Source: Agapetus fuscipes
Taxonomy: Eukaryota > Arthropoda > Insecta > Trichoptera > Glossosomatidae
Reading direction: 5' to 3'
Length of the DNA: 64,000 bases
Assembly: GCA_951799405.1 (NCBI GenBank)
Contig: OX637334.1
Coordinates: forward strand, 3,844,001 to 3,908,000
Part shown: piece by piece, positions 1 to 11,275 of the stretch
Position numbering within the stretch: position 1 is the first letter of the stretch
Layout of the letters: the number at the start of each line of letters is the position of its first letter
Position numbers and translations under genes: made by a program
Notes under the pieces: model-generated
Databases searched by the model: none
Seen by the model: only the letters and a program-made list of their open reading frames with translations
What the model was told of the DNA's origin: nothing

Positions 1-160
1 CATTGGTAAAGGTTTATGAATTTTTCAACCCAGCGAAAAGCAAATTTGAAAATATGTATATACGGTACATAAACGGTATATTTTTTGTGCTCCGCCAGGA
101 TTCGAACCCACAACCTTCCCATTCAGAGTCCGCAGTGTTACCACTGAGCTACGGACCGGT
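1..160 (-). mobile_element. SINE-A copy, cut by window edge
   Basis: Reads on the minus strand from a tRNA-like head (A-box-like TAGCTCAGTGG, B-box-like GGTTCGAATCC near 97-107) into the body shared by all SINE-A copies, which contains GCTTTTCGCTGGGTTGAAAA. The 3' part lies outside the window. The tRNA-like head is a retroposon promoter relic, not a working tRNA. Confidence 0.75.
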
Positions 161-850
161 AAACCACTGATCGAAATATTACAAAATTAAAATAAATTAA
201 TTAATTAATTTAAAAAAATCCAAACAACCACGTAATAGAGAACCATTGGTTTAAATACCCCTCAAAATAGAGTTGCCAACAACATCTCAATCGAAACCAA
301 AAAAAAACACTAAGAGATGTATCCAAAGAGATCCTTGTACTGTGTGTAGACTGATTGTAAGTGTGACTAGCGCGGCACGGTAAAGTTCGCACGGTGCGGA
401 GCTTTCTCCTAAGCAAATATTTACGTTGCGCCACTCATCAAAAACCACTTCCCTCGGGGAGCGAGACAAAAAAAAAACAACACACAAAGTCTTTCAAAGT
501 TCACTACCCTGAGTACAAAATATTGCGTTAACTCTCTCGATGTCGTTATTTGAAATATGTTGGAAAACTAAATAACTCGCTAAGAATGCCATCGCATGTT
601 TTATACATTTTAGATTTACACAGTCGAGGTGGGTTCATGTATGTATTTTGTGCTCGCGGTACAGCTTCGCTTAGAAACATTCAGGAATTTGTGATATTTT
701 AGTTTTATATATTCACCTCCAGCATCCTGTCGAATCTTAAACGCGTTTTCCTTATTTCTTCTCGATGAGAAAAATCTGTGAAATTTTCTGTTTATGCTAG
801 AATAATTTGCCAGATTTTTTAAGGAAAATAAACAAGTAAAACAACAGCTG
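161..850. other. Unassigned AT-rich sequence
   Basis: No convincing coding sequence. Short open frames here lack recognisable domains. Confidence 0.5.
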
Positions 851-935
851 GTGCGTGGTCTAGTCAATAAAGCCTCGGATTTGCAATTGCAAAGTCTTGG
901 GTTCGATTCATAACGGAGAAAAAATATATATTTGT
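851..935 (+). repeat. Degenerate tRNA-like SINE head
   Basis: Contains GTGGTCTAGTCAATAAAGCC followed by a B-box-like GGGTTCGATTC with tRNA-like spacing. Looks like an old SINE-A head without body. Confidence 0.4.
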
Positions 936-1240
936 GCTTCTCGCTGGGATGAAAAATTAATGTGGCTTCACATAACAAAGGTCGGTCACCTAAGGTTCAT
1001 TTAGTCTTATAGAAGCAAGGTATTTCTTGAGAAATGAACGTTTTCCATAACAACGACCAAGCTCACAGTACGCTCTTGATTCATATGAAAACAGAAGTCA
1101 CAAAATGTTTTTTTTTCAGTATTTACGCAATGATTAAAAAAAAAAAAAATACATATAATATGTATACTCATAATTTAAGTTAAGTATAGATGGAAAAAAG
1201 GGTGGCTTTGATAAAATCAACAAATTTGTTCTGTACAAGG
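936..1240. other. Unassigned sequence
   Basis: AT-rich with an A-run near 1137-1149. No gene seen. Confidence 0.5.
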
Positions 1241-1325
1241 CTTGACCGGTCTGTAGTCTAGTGGTTGAGGCTAAAGATTCGTATACGGAAGGTCTTGAGA
1301 CTTAGTTTTATTCCCGGTGGAACTA
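1241..1325 (+). repeat. SINE-A head fragment
   Basis: GACCGGTCTGTAGTCTAGTGG head followed by a decayed B box and the CCCGGTGGAAC end typical of SINE-A heads. Truncated where the next repeat starts. Confidence 0.5.
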
Positions 1326-1326
1326 T

Positions 1327-1578
1327 AATCTATAATCTATAATCTAAGTTGCAAAGATATATTCATTTAAAGCTCTCAGATGTATGCCCACAAACCAACA
1401 AGTGTAGTTCGCGCTTACAAATGCTGAATGTGTACTTACAAATAAAATCCAAACCTCAAATGAACATAAGCCCCACAACTTTTGCCGACCTTCCCTGAAA
1501 CAGGGGTGACATTGGCAAAGTGAACCATTTTTTACAGTATGGGTGGTCAGTCTCATACCAACCTATAAGTCAAGGAAT
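1327..1578 (-). mobile_element. RTE-tail repeat
   Basis: Complete ~250-bp copy. On the minus strand it begins CCTTGACTTATAGGTTGGTA and ends in a (TAGATTA)-type tail (here seen as repeated TATAATC). It is contiguous with the LINE remnant at 1690-2080 through a ~110-bp UTR, so it is the 3' end of that LINE insertion. Confidence 0.8.
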
Positions 1579-1689
1579 ATGAATAATAAATTACATTTAA
1601 ATATAAAAAAGAACAAAACCTTACAAAGAAATCTATACAAAAAAAGTCAAAAATTTCCTATGCAAAAAAATGTAGCAAATGAATACACC

Positions 1690-2080
1690 AACATTAGAAA
1701 TCAACATTGCAGATTAGCCGCCACTTCTTCCTGTCCTTGCATACTTCTTTCATTTCATCCAGAGTCATAACCTTTTTCATACAAGTCCTCCTTTTATTAT
1801 GACTCTGGATATCCCATTCATTCGCTATTTCAGAGATTTGATCCTTCCATACTTTTCTCGGTCTTCCTCTACCACGACATCCATCTATTCTAGCAACATA
1901 TACTTTCTTCGTCAATCTTTCATCACTCATTCTCTCCAAGTGCCCGAACCATCTTAACATACTTCTTTTAATCTTCACTTTCACACTTTCCCTTACACCA
2001 CATTCTTCTCTTACAAAATCATTCCTCACCCTGTCACTTCGTTTTTTCCCAATCATACTTCTTAGATAGTCCATTTCAGA
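1690..2080 (-). pseudogene. RTE-like LINE, C-terminal reverse-transcriptase remnant
   Basis: About 126 codons remain open, from a Met-Asp-Tyr-Leu-Arg start to a stop near 1694. They carry the C-terminal signature RWFGHLERM, GRGRPRKVW and CKDRKKWRLIC, closely matching the larger copy at 62248-63141. The catalytic palm is absent. This is a 5'-truncated, dead retrotransposon copy that runs on into the RTE-tail repeat at 1327-1578. Confidence 0.8.
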
Positions 2081-2911
2081 ACAGAAACAAAATATTCATA
2101 TTTTTAAATTTGGTCTTCGCTGGGTAAATAAATCGGTCTAAGTTTATCCAGACTAACTATTGTTTAACTTTTACATTACTATTTTTAAAATAAAGTCATT
2201 AACTAAAATTGCACATCGCTAAAGCTCTGGACTTGATAACATTTTTTAAACCTCGTCGCTTTTGCGTAAAAGCTCAATTGGCATGTAAATGTAGGCGAGC
2301 TTTGAAAGCTTTTTCTACAGAGCTTTTCTCCACTCGTCTATACTCGTACATCCATTAAGACACAATTGTAATGATGGCTTCTTCGCTTTCTCAATTTAGC
2401 TTTTTGTTGCTTAGACAAAGAGAAAAGGTCCAGGCTAGACCAGAGCTTTCTTAAGCTGAATCTTTTTGCTAGGGATGCTATGGATGTCCGTATCCGAAAC
2501 CGAAATTAACTGATATGCGAAATAATAAGAATATACGTATTCAAAACCGAAATAATTTTTATGCAAAATTTCTGCTATTATAATTATAATAATAATTTTA
2601 TGCGTTTATTCCAGCTTAGACATGTGGAGGGTGCAATACATGACCAGCCATAAAAAAATAATACATCAATAGAAAAAGTACATAGAAAATTACAAAAATG
2701 TAGAAACATGAAAATATGTGATGAAATATATGAGAAATTATGAAAATTATGAGAAATATTGAATAGTATGTAGCGAAAAGGTTATAATAAGTATGTGAGA
2801 TTTGATGTTGTAGGTTCAAATACGCCATGTATAAGCGCTAACTTATACGTGTCTCCTTTAAAAATGCAGATAATGTGAACTCGCGATGTTGCATATCTTT
2901 GCAACTTTTTT
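2081..2911. other. Unassigned AT-rich sequence
   Basis: No gene or strong repeat match recognised. Confidence 0.5.
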
Positions 2912-2996
2912 TTTAAATAGATTTGTGAAGAGAAACGCAATTCACCAACCTATTCTGCCTGGCCAGAAACAGGTATTAATATCATCAATTAATATA
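2912..2996 (+). repeat. Short dispersed repeat, inverted partner at 19836-19925
   Basis: Shares AATAGATTTGTGAAGAGAAA-like and CTGGCCAGAAAC blocks ending in GTATTAATATCA with 19836-19925 in the opposite orientation. Confidence 0.5.
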
Positions 2997-3024
2997 AGTA
3001 ATTATAAAAAATTATAAAAAACAC

Positions 3025-4600
3025 AGAGTTTTATTTTCACAAATTGAGTTTTTATTTCCACCTCAAGTACTTTCGACTTATTCACGTCATTATCAAGAGG
3101 ATACTAAATTACAAAAATTGACAAGACAAATACCATAGAGAAATAAAATAAAAATAATGATTTAGGTACGACAAATAGGTACAATAAGGAAATGACACAT
3201 AATATAATTACAATATTATATAATGATATAACAAATTGACAAAACAACAAACCATAGAGAAATCTAAATAAAAATAATAATTTATGTAAATAGGTACAAT
3301 AATGAGATGACACATATTATAATTACAATATTAAAAAATTGACAAAACAAAAACCGTAGAGAAATCAAATTAATAAGTCACGATAAAGAAGCACAATTAG
3401 TTAATAACAAAGGTGAGGCAGCAGGAATTTGGACATTGACCAAATTGTAAGAATTAGAATTTTTATGTTTGTGGATTTCTAAAGTTTCTAGGGCAATTAG
3501 TTGTCTGCCCTTGCATCCGGAATGGAGAACCCTGACACCGTCATTATTGAACGAGTGGTCATTTTCGATACAGTGGTCCGCCATCTCCGAATAACCAGAC
3601 AAACCCCTAAAAGCCCTCTTATGTTCTTTCAACCTTACATTTATAGATCTGGAAGTTTGTCCAACATATACGGAATTGCAGTCATTACAAGATAATCGAT
3701 ATACACCCCCACCATCCATACGTTCAATCTTATCCTTATTGTTGAATAATATTTGACCTATATTACTGTTGGTATAATAGGCGCAACTAAAGGTATTTTT
3801 TACTAAGTGACCAAGGTTGGTACTCACTTGCCCTACATATAATATTCTTCTCCATTTCTGATCCTTACCATTATCCAAACAATGAGGGTAAATATATTTT
3901 TGGTACATGAGTTTTTTTTGTTTAGATAGTAAAAGGTCATTAATAATGGCCTCTTTATACCCATTATTTGACGCTATAGTCTTTATCGTATTCAATTCCA
4001 GGTTAAAAGCCTCCCTCTCGAGGGGTAAGTTAATCAGCCTATGAATTAAGGAATGAAAGACAGCCATTTTTTTGCGATATAGGATGGTTAGACGTTGCAT
4101 GAATAATTGCGTCCGTGTATGTTGGTTTTCTATATACACTGAATTTAAATTTATTGTTCACAATATTAATACTAAGGTCTAGGAAGTTTAAGGTATTATT
4201 TATCCCTATTTCCATGGTAAATTTTAAATTTTTGTTTAATGAATTCAGATAATTAAGAAATAAGTCCAATTGTCTCATACTTCCTGACCATACACACAAA
4301 ATGTCATCAACATATCTATGATAAGAAGAAATACAGTTTAAAAGGGTGTTTTTTGATTTAAACAAAGAATTTTCAAAATAGTCCATATATAATTCAGCAA
4401 AAAGAGGTGACAATTGATTTCCCATTGGAAGAGAGTTTAAAATTTGATAGAAATTGTTATTAAATTTAAAATAATTTTGGTCCATACATAGAGTGGACAG
4501 GTCTAAAATTTGTGTTTTTTCTGTTAGATCCACATTCTTATGATCTAATTTGACTTTCAATATGTCTATTACTTCGTTAACAGGAATATATATATCAATT
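3025..4600 (-). mobile_element. Penelope-like element PLE-1, 5'-truncated
   Basis: Minus-strand element consisting of the decayed RT plus GIY-YIG frame (3378-4600) and a 3' UTR down to about 3025. The UTR holds a hammerhead-like motif at 3061-3100. The 5' part is lost at a junction with tandem SINE-C copies. Pieces of related UTR recur at 22283-22348, 22821-22895, 35420-35522 and 35888-36000. Confidence 0.75.
3378..4600 (-). pseudogene. Penelope-like reverse transcriptase / GIY-YIG endonuclease, frameshifted
   Basis: Two overlapping minus-strand frames (to 4039 and from 4139) make up one broken polyprotein. The upstream half carries the RT palm: SLPMGNQLSPLFAELY, then HRYVDDILCVW with the catalytic Asp pair, then YRKPTYTD. 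The downstream half carries a GIY-YIG nuclease: GVYRLSC and SVYVGQTSRSINVRLKEH. The frames meet near 4085, so at least one frameshift is needed. The N-terminal part before the DIYIPVNEVIDIL block is missing. The family inserts by RT-primed copying at endonuclease nicks; this copy cannot be active. Confidence 0.85.
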
Positions 4601-4606
4601 AATAAT

Positions 4607-4936
4607 TCATTATGGTTTATTTTAACGAATTATTAATTAATAATGTCAAATTTTTGGTCAAATGACCCAGGTGGGGATCGAACCAACGTTGTTCTTTTCC
4701 AAACACGCTAGAAAGATCAGCCCACTTGGCCCCCTCGGCCATAACACCGACAATTTAGATTAGATAGATGTTCATTATGGTTTATTTTAACGAATTATTA
4801 ATTAATAATGTCAAATTTTTGGTCAAATGACCCAGGTGGGGATCGAACCAACGTTGTTCTTTTCCAAACACGCTAGAAAGATCAGCCCACTTGGCCCCCT
4901 CGGCCATAACACCGACAATTTAGATTAGATAGATGT
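4607..4936 (-). repeat. SINE-C, two identical tandem copies of 165 bp
   Basis: Units 4607-4771 and 4772-4936 read identically. On the minus strand each has TGGCCGAGGGGGCCAAG (class II tRNA-like A box, Ser/Leu type) and GGTTCGATCCCC (B box). They end in an AGATTAGATAGAT tract. A third copy lies at 19650-19755 in the opposite orientation. Confidence 0.8.
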
Positions 4937-6787
4937 AGGGTGATCTGTTTTTATTTAAGTGCCTGGAACCAATATTTAAGAGTGGAGATAAAAATGATGT
5001 CACAAATTACAGACCCATCAATTTATTGTCGGCCATTCCTAAACTTTTGGAAAAACTTGTTTTGTCTAAGATTGGTTTCGTTATTACTAGATCTTTGACG
5101 GTCCATCAACATGGCTTTTTGCCTAATCGGTCAACGGCCACCAACCTCATGGTTTACGAAAATTTTATCTCAAATGCCCTTAGTAAACGTAAACAAGTCG
5201 ACGTTATATATACCGATTTTTCTAAGGCATTCGATAGAATTTCGCACAACATTTTGCTCATAAAGCTTCAAGCCATGGGAATCTCGGGCAGTTTTTTGAC
5301 CTGGATGGGTAGTTATCTTAAGGATCGTTACCTAGTTGTTAAAATTGATGAGACTGAATCAGAACCATTTACCCAACCAAGCGGAGTCCCGCAGGGTTCT
5401 CATTTGGGCCCGTTGCTGTTTTTACTTTTTATTAATGACATCATTAATGTCTTTTATGAATGTCAAGTCCTTTTATTTGCCGACGACTTGAAGATTTTTA
5501 ATGTTGTGGATTGCGTAGAGGATTGCCAAGGTCTTCAAAGTAACCTGGATAGACTGGCAGATTGGTGTAATTTTAACCGCTTATTTCTCAATGTATCGAA
5601 ATGCCATGTGATGAGTTTTTTTAAAATAAAAAACCCCATCCATTTTATTTACTCTATTAACAACTTAAGTCTAGGAACAGTGACTGAAGTCTCAGATTTG
5701 GGAGTGATATTTGACCAGAAACTATCATTTGTTCCACATATAACCAATGTATGTGCTAAAGGTTTGAAAATGCTTGGTTTTGTGTTCCGCATTGCTAAGG
5801 ATTTTCGTGATACCAATACAATAAAATTGTTATACACGTCACTAGTCCGTAGTTGTCTGGAATACTGTTCACCCGTCTGGTCTCCTCATTATACGGTTCA
5901 TATAGATAGTATTGAAAGAGTTCACATTAAATTCTTGAAAATTAGAAATTACAAGCTTAAAATTCCTATTTCTAATTTTGATCCCATCCTTTTGAACTCT
6001 TTTCTTAAATTAAATAATTTACTGGAAAGACGCAAAATCATTGACTTGTTGACCCTTTATAAAATAAAAAATGGACTTATAGACTGTCCGTCGTTGCTGG
6101 GCGAGTTAAATTTTTTAATCCCTCGTCAAGGATCACGACACATTATTCCTTATCGCCCTGTAGCTTCCAATACAAATGCACAATATAACAGTTGCATAAA
6201 TCGCCTTCAACGTAGTGGTAATACCTGTACACTAGACTTTGACCCACCCAACAATAACTTTGATAGGTATAGAGCTGGTCTGTTGAGGTACTTTTTGGAT
6301 GAATAATGTTTTTATTTCTGTTGCTTGTATATTTCTTTTGATTTTTGATTTATATTTTTTCTCTAAATAGTAACTTTGATTTTTATTCTTATTTTTATAT
6401 AGTTTTTGTTATTGTGTTTATTTGTTTCATTTTACTTTCATATATAGGTATTTATAATTTTTTTCAATCTATTTTTAATTGTGGTTTTATATTCAGCTAC
6501 TTACTTCTAATTTCTGCTTACTATTTATACATTCATAAACTGTCTTTTCTCTTGTTTTTTTATCTCATCTCTCTATTTTTTTTTTAAAGTATTAATACCT
6601 ACTTATGTAATCATTATTTTGTTTTATGTTACTTTTTATCCCGGATAGTTTTCAATTGTAGTTCTGATATATTTGTTGTTTCATTTTATACTTTTTACTT
6701 ACTCTTGTATTTATAACACTATTTTTAGTATGGTTTGTAAAAGGCACTAAGTGTCGTGAATTTATAAATAAATAAATAAATAAATAA
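4937..6787 (+). mobile_element. Truncated Jockey/CR1-like LINE insertion
   Basis: RT frame, then a T-rich 3' UTR (6307-6760) ending GGCACTAAGTGTCGTGAATT and a (TAAA)n tail at 6765-6787. The 5' end abuts the tandem SINE-C copies. Confidence 0.75.
4963..6306 (+). pseudogene. Jockey/CR1-like LINE reverse transcriptase, 5'-truncated
   Basis: Open frame of about 447 codons that begins inside the RT domain at LEPIFKSGDKN and NYRPI. Motifs in order, numbered from the Leu codon at 5026: VIYTDFSKAFD (residues 60-70, catalytic Asp 64), SGVPQGSHLGPLLF (119-132) and LLFADDLKIF (149-158, catalytic Asp pair). The thumb and C-terminal connection follow (LEYCSPVWSPHY). The endonuclease and any ORF1 are missing, so this is a 5'-truncated copy, although its RT frame has no stop. 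The FADD box replaces the more usual YADD. No host function is implied. Confidence 0.88.
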
Positions 6788-7159
6788 ACTAAAGTTTATT
6801 TTTGTTTCCAAAGCGTACGGGCTTTATTGCAAGGAAAACAACAATTTGGGTTGAATATGATGAATTAATTTAGCTAAATTAAATTCTGACCAAACAGAGG
6901 TTAAAACAACATGGACTATGCAAGCTTATATGCTCCGCAGTAACTAGGTCATAGTTATAATAATAAACAGATAACGCTTTTCATACAAGCCGGTAGAAGC
7001 AATTATCTTCATCAGACAAGATTGAAGATTGTACAGAGAGATGGAATAGCATAGAGTATGCAAACTGAGTTAAAACCGAAATTAAAGTATTTCACTAAGC
7101 AATGGATTTATTTAAAAAAACGTATTTAAAGTCTGTTTTAAACTTAGTGATACAAATTG
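6788..7159. other. Unassigned sequence
   Basis: No gene or confident repeat recognised. Confidence 0.45.
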
Positions 7160-7380
7160 ATGATACTGGGTGATAGCAAAGTTAATAGAACACTTTCGTT
7201 CAAAGCAAGAGAGTGCTAGAGTTTGATCCCCACCAAGAAAGAGTGTTAGAAATGATTGAAAATGATTATATTTTAAGATTAAAATCATATTGTGGGCAAC
7301 GTTTACTCAGCCTTTACGAGAAATGAAAACCTGCCCCCTTTGGCGGCAGATACTCAGAAGTTCAATTCATAAGTAGGCTT
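7160..7380 (+). repeat. SINE-B, degenerate
   Basis: GATAGCAAAGTTAATAGAAC head, GAGTTTGATCCCCACC box, then TTTACTCAGCCTTTACGAG and the GAAATGAAAACCTGCCCCC block typical of SINE-B, all diverged. Confidence 0.55.
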
Positions 7381-8046
7381 CTCGATTTTACAAAATACAA
7401 TTCACTTTAAAAAAGATTTCACTTTTTGAATATTAAGCGAACCCTCGTGGAAAACAATTTTTTCAGTTTTGATACCTGAGATGATCTTCAATTGTTGAAC
7501 AGAAGAGGCGCCTCTTGAAGACGTTGCTTACGATGCCAATAAAAAAAAAAATGTTCTCCCACAACGGTTGGTTTAATGTCCGAAATGTGTTTAATTATTA
7601 ATTTTGAAAGCACGTTTTAATTACTATCAATGTCAAAAGACCGTAGCTCCAGTTTAAATTTTACCTTTTGTTCCATTTACCCCATGCTACCGACTCTTCT
7701 ATAAGCTACCTTGAAAAAGTAACAGTGCATGTGCTGCTTAGTGACGATTTTTGCAATGGTTCCGTGATGTGCGCTCTATGAGTTTGTATCTCCATTGATT
7801 TTCCGTTACGTTGTTTTGACGTGGTAGAGTGATTATAATCTTCCGTCCATCTTAAGAGGCCGCGGACTGCTAATTACTCGGAGAGGAGATTTTCCGGAAG
7901 GGTGAGCCCTCTTAATAAACAATAATTTAATCAATATGTCACCGCTCTGACGGGCGGCCATCTTGAAAGGAAAATCGCCAAAAGAAAAGCCAAGACTCTT
8001 TTTATCTTTTAGTCTACAAAATAATAACATAATTAACGTTCAATGA
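7381..8046. other. Unassigned; weak match to 16445-16830
   Basis: The stretch 7500-7560 (GCGCCTCTTGAAGACGTTGC and following CGATGCCAA) resembles 16455-16490, and GACCGTAGCTCCAGTTT near 7640 resembles 16785. Possibly an old shared repeat. No gene seen. Confidence 0.35.
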
Positions 8047-8460
8047 CTAATAGGTTGGTTTGAAGCTGACATCCTCCTCCCCTCCATCCTGTAAAAACTT
8101 GGTTCACTTTTGCGAATTCCACCCCAGTTTCAGATTTTCCATCGTCAGCAGGAGTTGCAAGGTTTATCTTTTTTTTAATGTACACATGCAGCATGTGTAA
8201 GCGCGAACTACAGGCGCCTGCTTCTATGCATTCATTGAATATTAGCTCTAAATACTCCTTGACTTATAGATTTGTAGCTGATCACCTAGATGGTAAAAAA
8301 GGGTTCACTTTGCCTATGTCACCAACAATTCAGGGAGTGTCGGAAACAGTTGCAGAGTTTATGTTCATCTGAGGTAGGGTATTAATTTGTATGTAAATCT
8401 GCAGCCTTTGTAAGCGTGAATTTACACGTAACGTTTATGGGCATGCATTTAAGGGTGTAT
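8047..8460 (+). repeat. Two degenerate RTE-tail repeats in tandem
   Basis: One unit at about 8047-8260 and a second at 8261-8460, each with the GGTTCACTTT, AGTTGCA and ATGCATT blocks in order. Both are old and lack a clean tail. Confidence 0.6.
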
Positions 8461-9047
8461 GATTTCATTTTAATATGAATTTATTTGCCCGTCACGACCA
8501 CCTATTATCCAGTAGCCGCGAAAATGCATCAAATCCCGCGTTTAGCTTTGAGAGTTCGTCGGTAGGAGATCGTATTGTATCTGAACCATTTTGTGTTTTT
8601 TTTAGCAATAAAATAACATGAAAGCGAAAGCGAAGCGAAGTTATACATTAATTACAAACAAGCATTTATTTTATTTTATTTACATACAAATACAAAAAAA
8701 GGCATTCATTTTATTTGTAAACAAATTTACAACAATTCACTTTCGTTCGTGTTAACAGATATATCCAAGTATATAAGTAAATAATTATTCACCCTGTACC
8801 GATTACTCAAAAATGCATAGAAACTGGCATACGGTCTCTAGAGAGCGTTTTACATTTCACAGAATTGGAATAAAACGCTACAGTTCAGTTTACACTATAG
8901 TCACACAGAAGCACACACGTGTGTGCCCTGTATTTTTTACATTGCATATTTTATCAAAGTGTAGACTCCAGTGGTTGCAGACCTATACAAGTGTATTAAA
9001 ATAAAATATGAAAAAAAAATATATATTTTTCATTTTCATTGTTTATC
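8461..9047. other. Unassigned AT-rich sequence
   Basis: No gene or strong repeat identified. Confidence 0.45.
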
Positions 9048-9300
9048 TTGACTTATAGGTTGGTATGAGGCTCACCACCCAAACTTTAAAAAATGGTTTA
9101 CTTTACCAATGTCACCCCTGTTTCAGGGAAGATCAGTAAAAGTTGCAGGGCTTTTGTTTATTTGTGGATTTGATTTTAATATGTAAATGCGCATGCACGA
9201 TTTGTAAATGCGAACTTACAAGTGTATTTTTGTGAGCATGCACTTAATATGAACCTTAAATGTTAACATAGTTTTGCCACTTAGATGATAGATTATACAT
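9048..9300 (+). mobile_element. RTE-tail repeat
   Basis: Full-length copy starting TTGACTTATAGGTTGGTATG and ending in a GATGATAGATTATA tail. Confidence 0.8.
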
Positions 9301-9307
9301 TGTGATT

Positions 9308-9560
9308 ATGTCCCAATGACTCAGTTGATAGAGTGCTTGCATTCCATGCCGAGAGCTGAGGTTCGTATCCCACGGAGGATGTCAGAAATGATTTCCCGTG
9401 TCGGTGTTTATTTCAACTCAATAATAAAATACCGGCAAGGTTTCTCAACCTTAACAATAAATGAGAACCAGCCCCCTCGGGAGCTGGGACACCCCCGCTT
9501 CAACTGAAATGGTTGGCGTAAGGCCGGCTTCCTTACCTATAAAAATACAACTTTCATTTT
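9308..9560 (+). mobile_element. SINE-B copy
   Basis: tRNA-like head (GACTCAGTTGATAGAGTGC, then CATGCCGAGAGCTGAGG), followed by the SINE-B body: GATTTCCCGTGTCGGTGTTT, ACCGGCAAGG, CTGGGACACCCCCG and GTTGGCGTAAGG. The 3' end after TTACCTATAAAAAT is lost. Confidence 0.75.
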
Positions 9561-9867
9561 TCTTTTCATCTTCGTCTCCTAAATGTTATTAATTTTTAAA
9601 GTTAAAAAAAGGTTTCATATTACTGCGTAGCCAGGGAATGTTTGTTGAGGCCGTGACTGCGTATGTGTTCAGTAAATATGCCAATGTGTGTGTGCTCATG
9701 GACTTCACCCTGTGCGAAGGAAGACAACGCATCCAAGTGCTTTATATGCCTGTATAGTATACTTTTTTATACCATTGGATGTGTACATTGAAATAGCAAC
9801 ATGAAGTTTTTTTTCTAATAATTCAACTAAGTGATGGAATATATTCTAAGCATAAAAGCAGCACAAA
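9561..9867. other. Unassigned sequence
   Basis: No gene or clear repeat recognised. Confidence 0.45.
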
Positions 9868-10285
9868 AGATATACCATTTATATTTTCAAATTTGCTCTT
9901 CGCTGGGTTGAAAAATTCATAAAACCTTTACCAATGACCGGTCACGAAATGTCCATCCGGCCTTACAGCAACTGGGTCTTGCTTGAGAATTGGCGCTTTA
10001 TAGCGACGACGATCAATCTCGTAAAAAGGTCGATAGCTCAATTTGTAGAATGCTTGCATTCCATGCCGAGAGCAAGGGTTCGATCTCAAAGTTTGACTCA
10101 GCCTTCACAAGAAATGAGAACCAGCCCTTCACGGGAGCTGGGAAACCCCCACTTCAACTAAAAGTGGTTGGTGTGAGGACGGCCCACTTACCTGTAAAAA
10201 AAAATAGGTCCCGAAGCGCCACATGCGACTCCTTCGGGGATAACGCAGGCAAGAAGTTACACTACATGTGTAGCTTAGTTGCGTT
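9868..10285 (+). mobile_element. Composite SINE-A/B, SINE-A head missing
   Basis: SINE-A body (TTTGCTCTTCGCTGGGTTGA to GCGACGACGATCAATCTCG) runs directly into a SINE-B tRNA-like head (GGTCGATAGCTCAATTTGTA) and SINE-B body, ending GTAGCTTAGTTGCG. Same internal junction as at 39765-40215 and 49530-50027. Confidence 0.8.
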
Positions 10286-10312
10286 TTTATATAATTACCC
10301 ACTGATATAATA

Positions 10313-10550
10313 TAAGGGTGTCAGAAATGATTTCCGGTTCGGTGTTTATTTCTAACCCAAAATAAAATACCAGGAAGGTGTACTCAGCCTTCACAAGAAA
10401 TAAGTACCAGTCCCCACGGGAGCTGGTATGCCTTCGCATCAACGAAGTGGTTGGCGTAAGGCCGGCCCTCTTACCTATAAAATAAATAGGTTCCCTCGCC
10501 ACATGCGAAGCCCTTCGGGGATAACGCGGCAAGAAATTATTATTTACTTA
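10313..10550 (+). repeat. SINE-B body fragment
   Basis: Starts at GTGTCAGAAATGATTTCC without a tRNA-like head and runs through TTGGCGTAAGGCCGGCCC to GATAACGCGGCAAGAAATTA. Confidence 0.7.
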
Positions 10551-10789
10551 GCCACACATACTCATGACATTTTTGTTAGATTTCGACGGAACTTAGTTGT
10601 CTTGCACCAATCGAAATCTTGACTTTTGGATTACGAGTCCGTGAAAATCCGTGAAAACCTAAAATTAAACATATATACCCATATATATATATATACATAT
10701 GAGGATAATTTATTTATTAAATTTTTTACATGACCAAAGAGCGCCGTTTTTGTGTGTTTCACACCTCAAGGGCCCTCCTAATCATGAAT

Positions 10790-11215
10790 TAGATATTTTA
10801 AAAAGGTGCCGTTTCAGTGCTCCCTTAAAAATGCCAACAGATTCCGAAACCCTCACTCCGGGTGGCAGTCTGTTCTACTCCATCGGCCCCGAAAACCGGA
10901 AAGCGCGATCCTCAAAATTAGTGCGTATTTGACGGCGAGGCTGCATCAATCTGACAGCTTGACACCCCGCTGACCTAAGTGTCCGCCCCCTTACACTCAC
11001 TTCAACGGGGGAAAATATGTCTGCCAGATATGATGGAGCCAAACCATTTAGGGCTTTAAATACCATCAAACACACACGGAACCCTCTCAGGGAAACGAAG
11101 CCAATGTAGTTCTTTCAACAGCGAAGTGATGTGAGAGAATTTGGACATCCCGAAGATCAGTCTTGCGGCCGCATTCAAAACAGACTGAAATCTGTTCAGT
11201 TCAGCATTAACCACT
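10790..11215 (-). pseudogene. CR1/L2-like LINE, RT C-terminal remnant
   Basis: The minus strand encodes blocks typical of the end of CR1/L2-type pol: FQSVLNAAARLIFG (after 11215), then LKELHWL, then in another frame VFKALNGLAPSYLADIF and VRGRTLRSAG, then EDRAFRFSGP. At least one frameshift separates the blocks and no catalytic residues remain. Higher GC than its surroundings, as expected of former coding sequence. Confidence 0.7.
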
Positions 11216-11275
11216 AGACTAAATTACCGGCCTGAAAATTTCAAATTGCTCTACGCTAGGTTCAAAAAATGATTT
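11205..11275 (-). repeat. SINE-A fragments
   Basis: AACCACTAGACTAAATTACC (reverse of a SINE-A head) next to a piece of SINE-A body (AATTGCTCTACGCTAGG). A scrambled junction. Confidence 0.35.
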
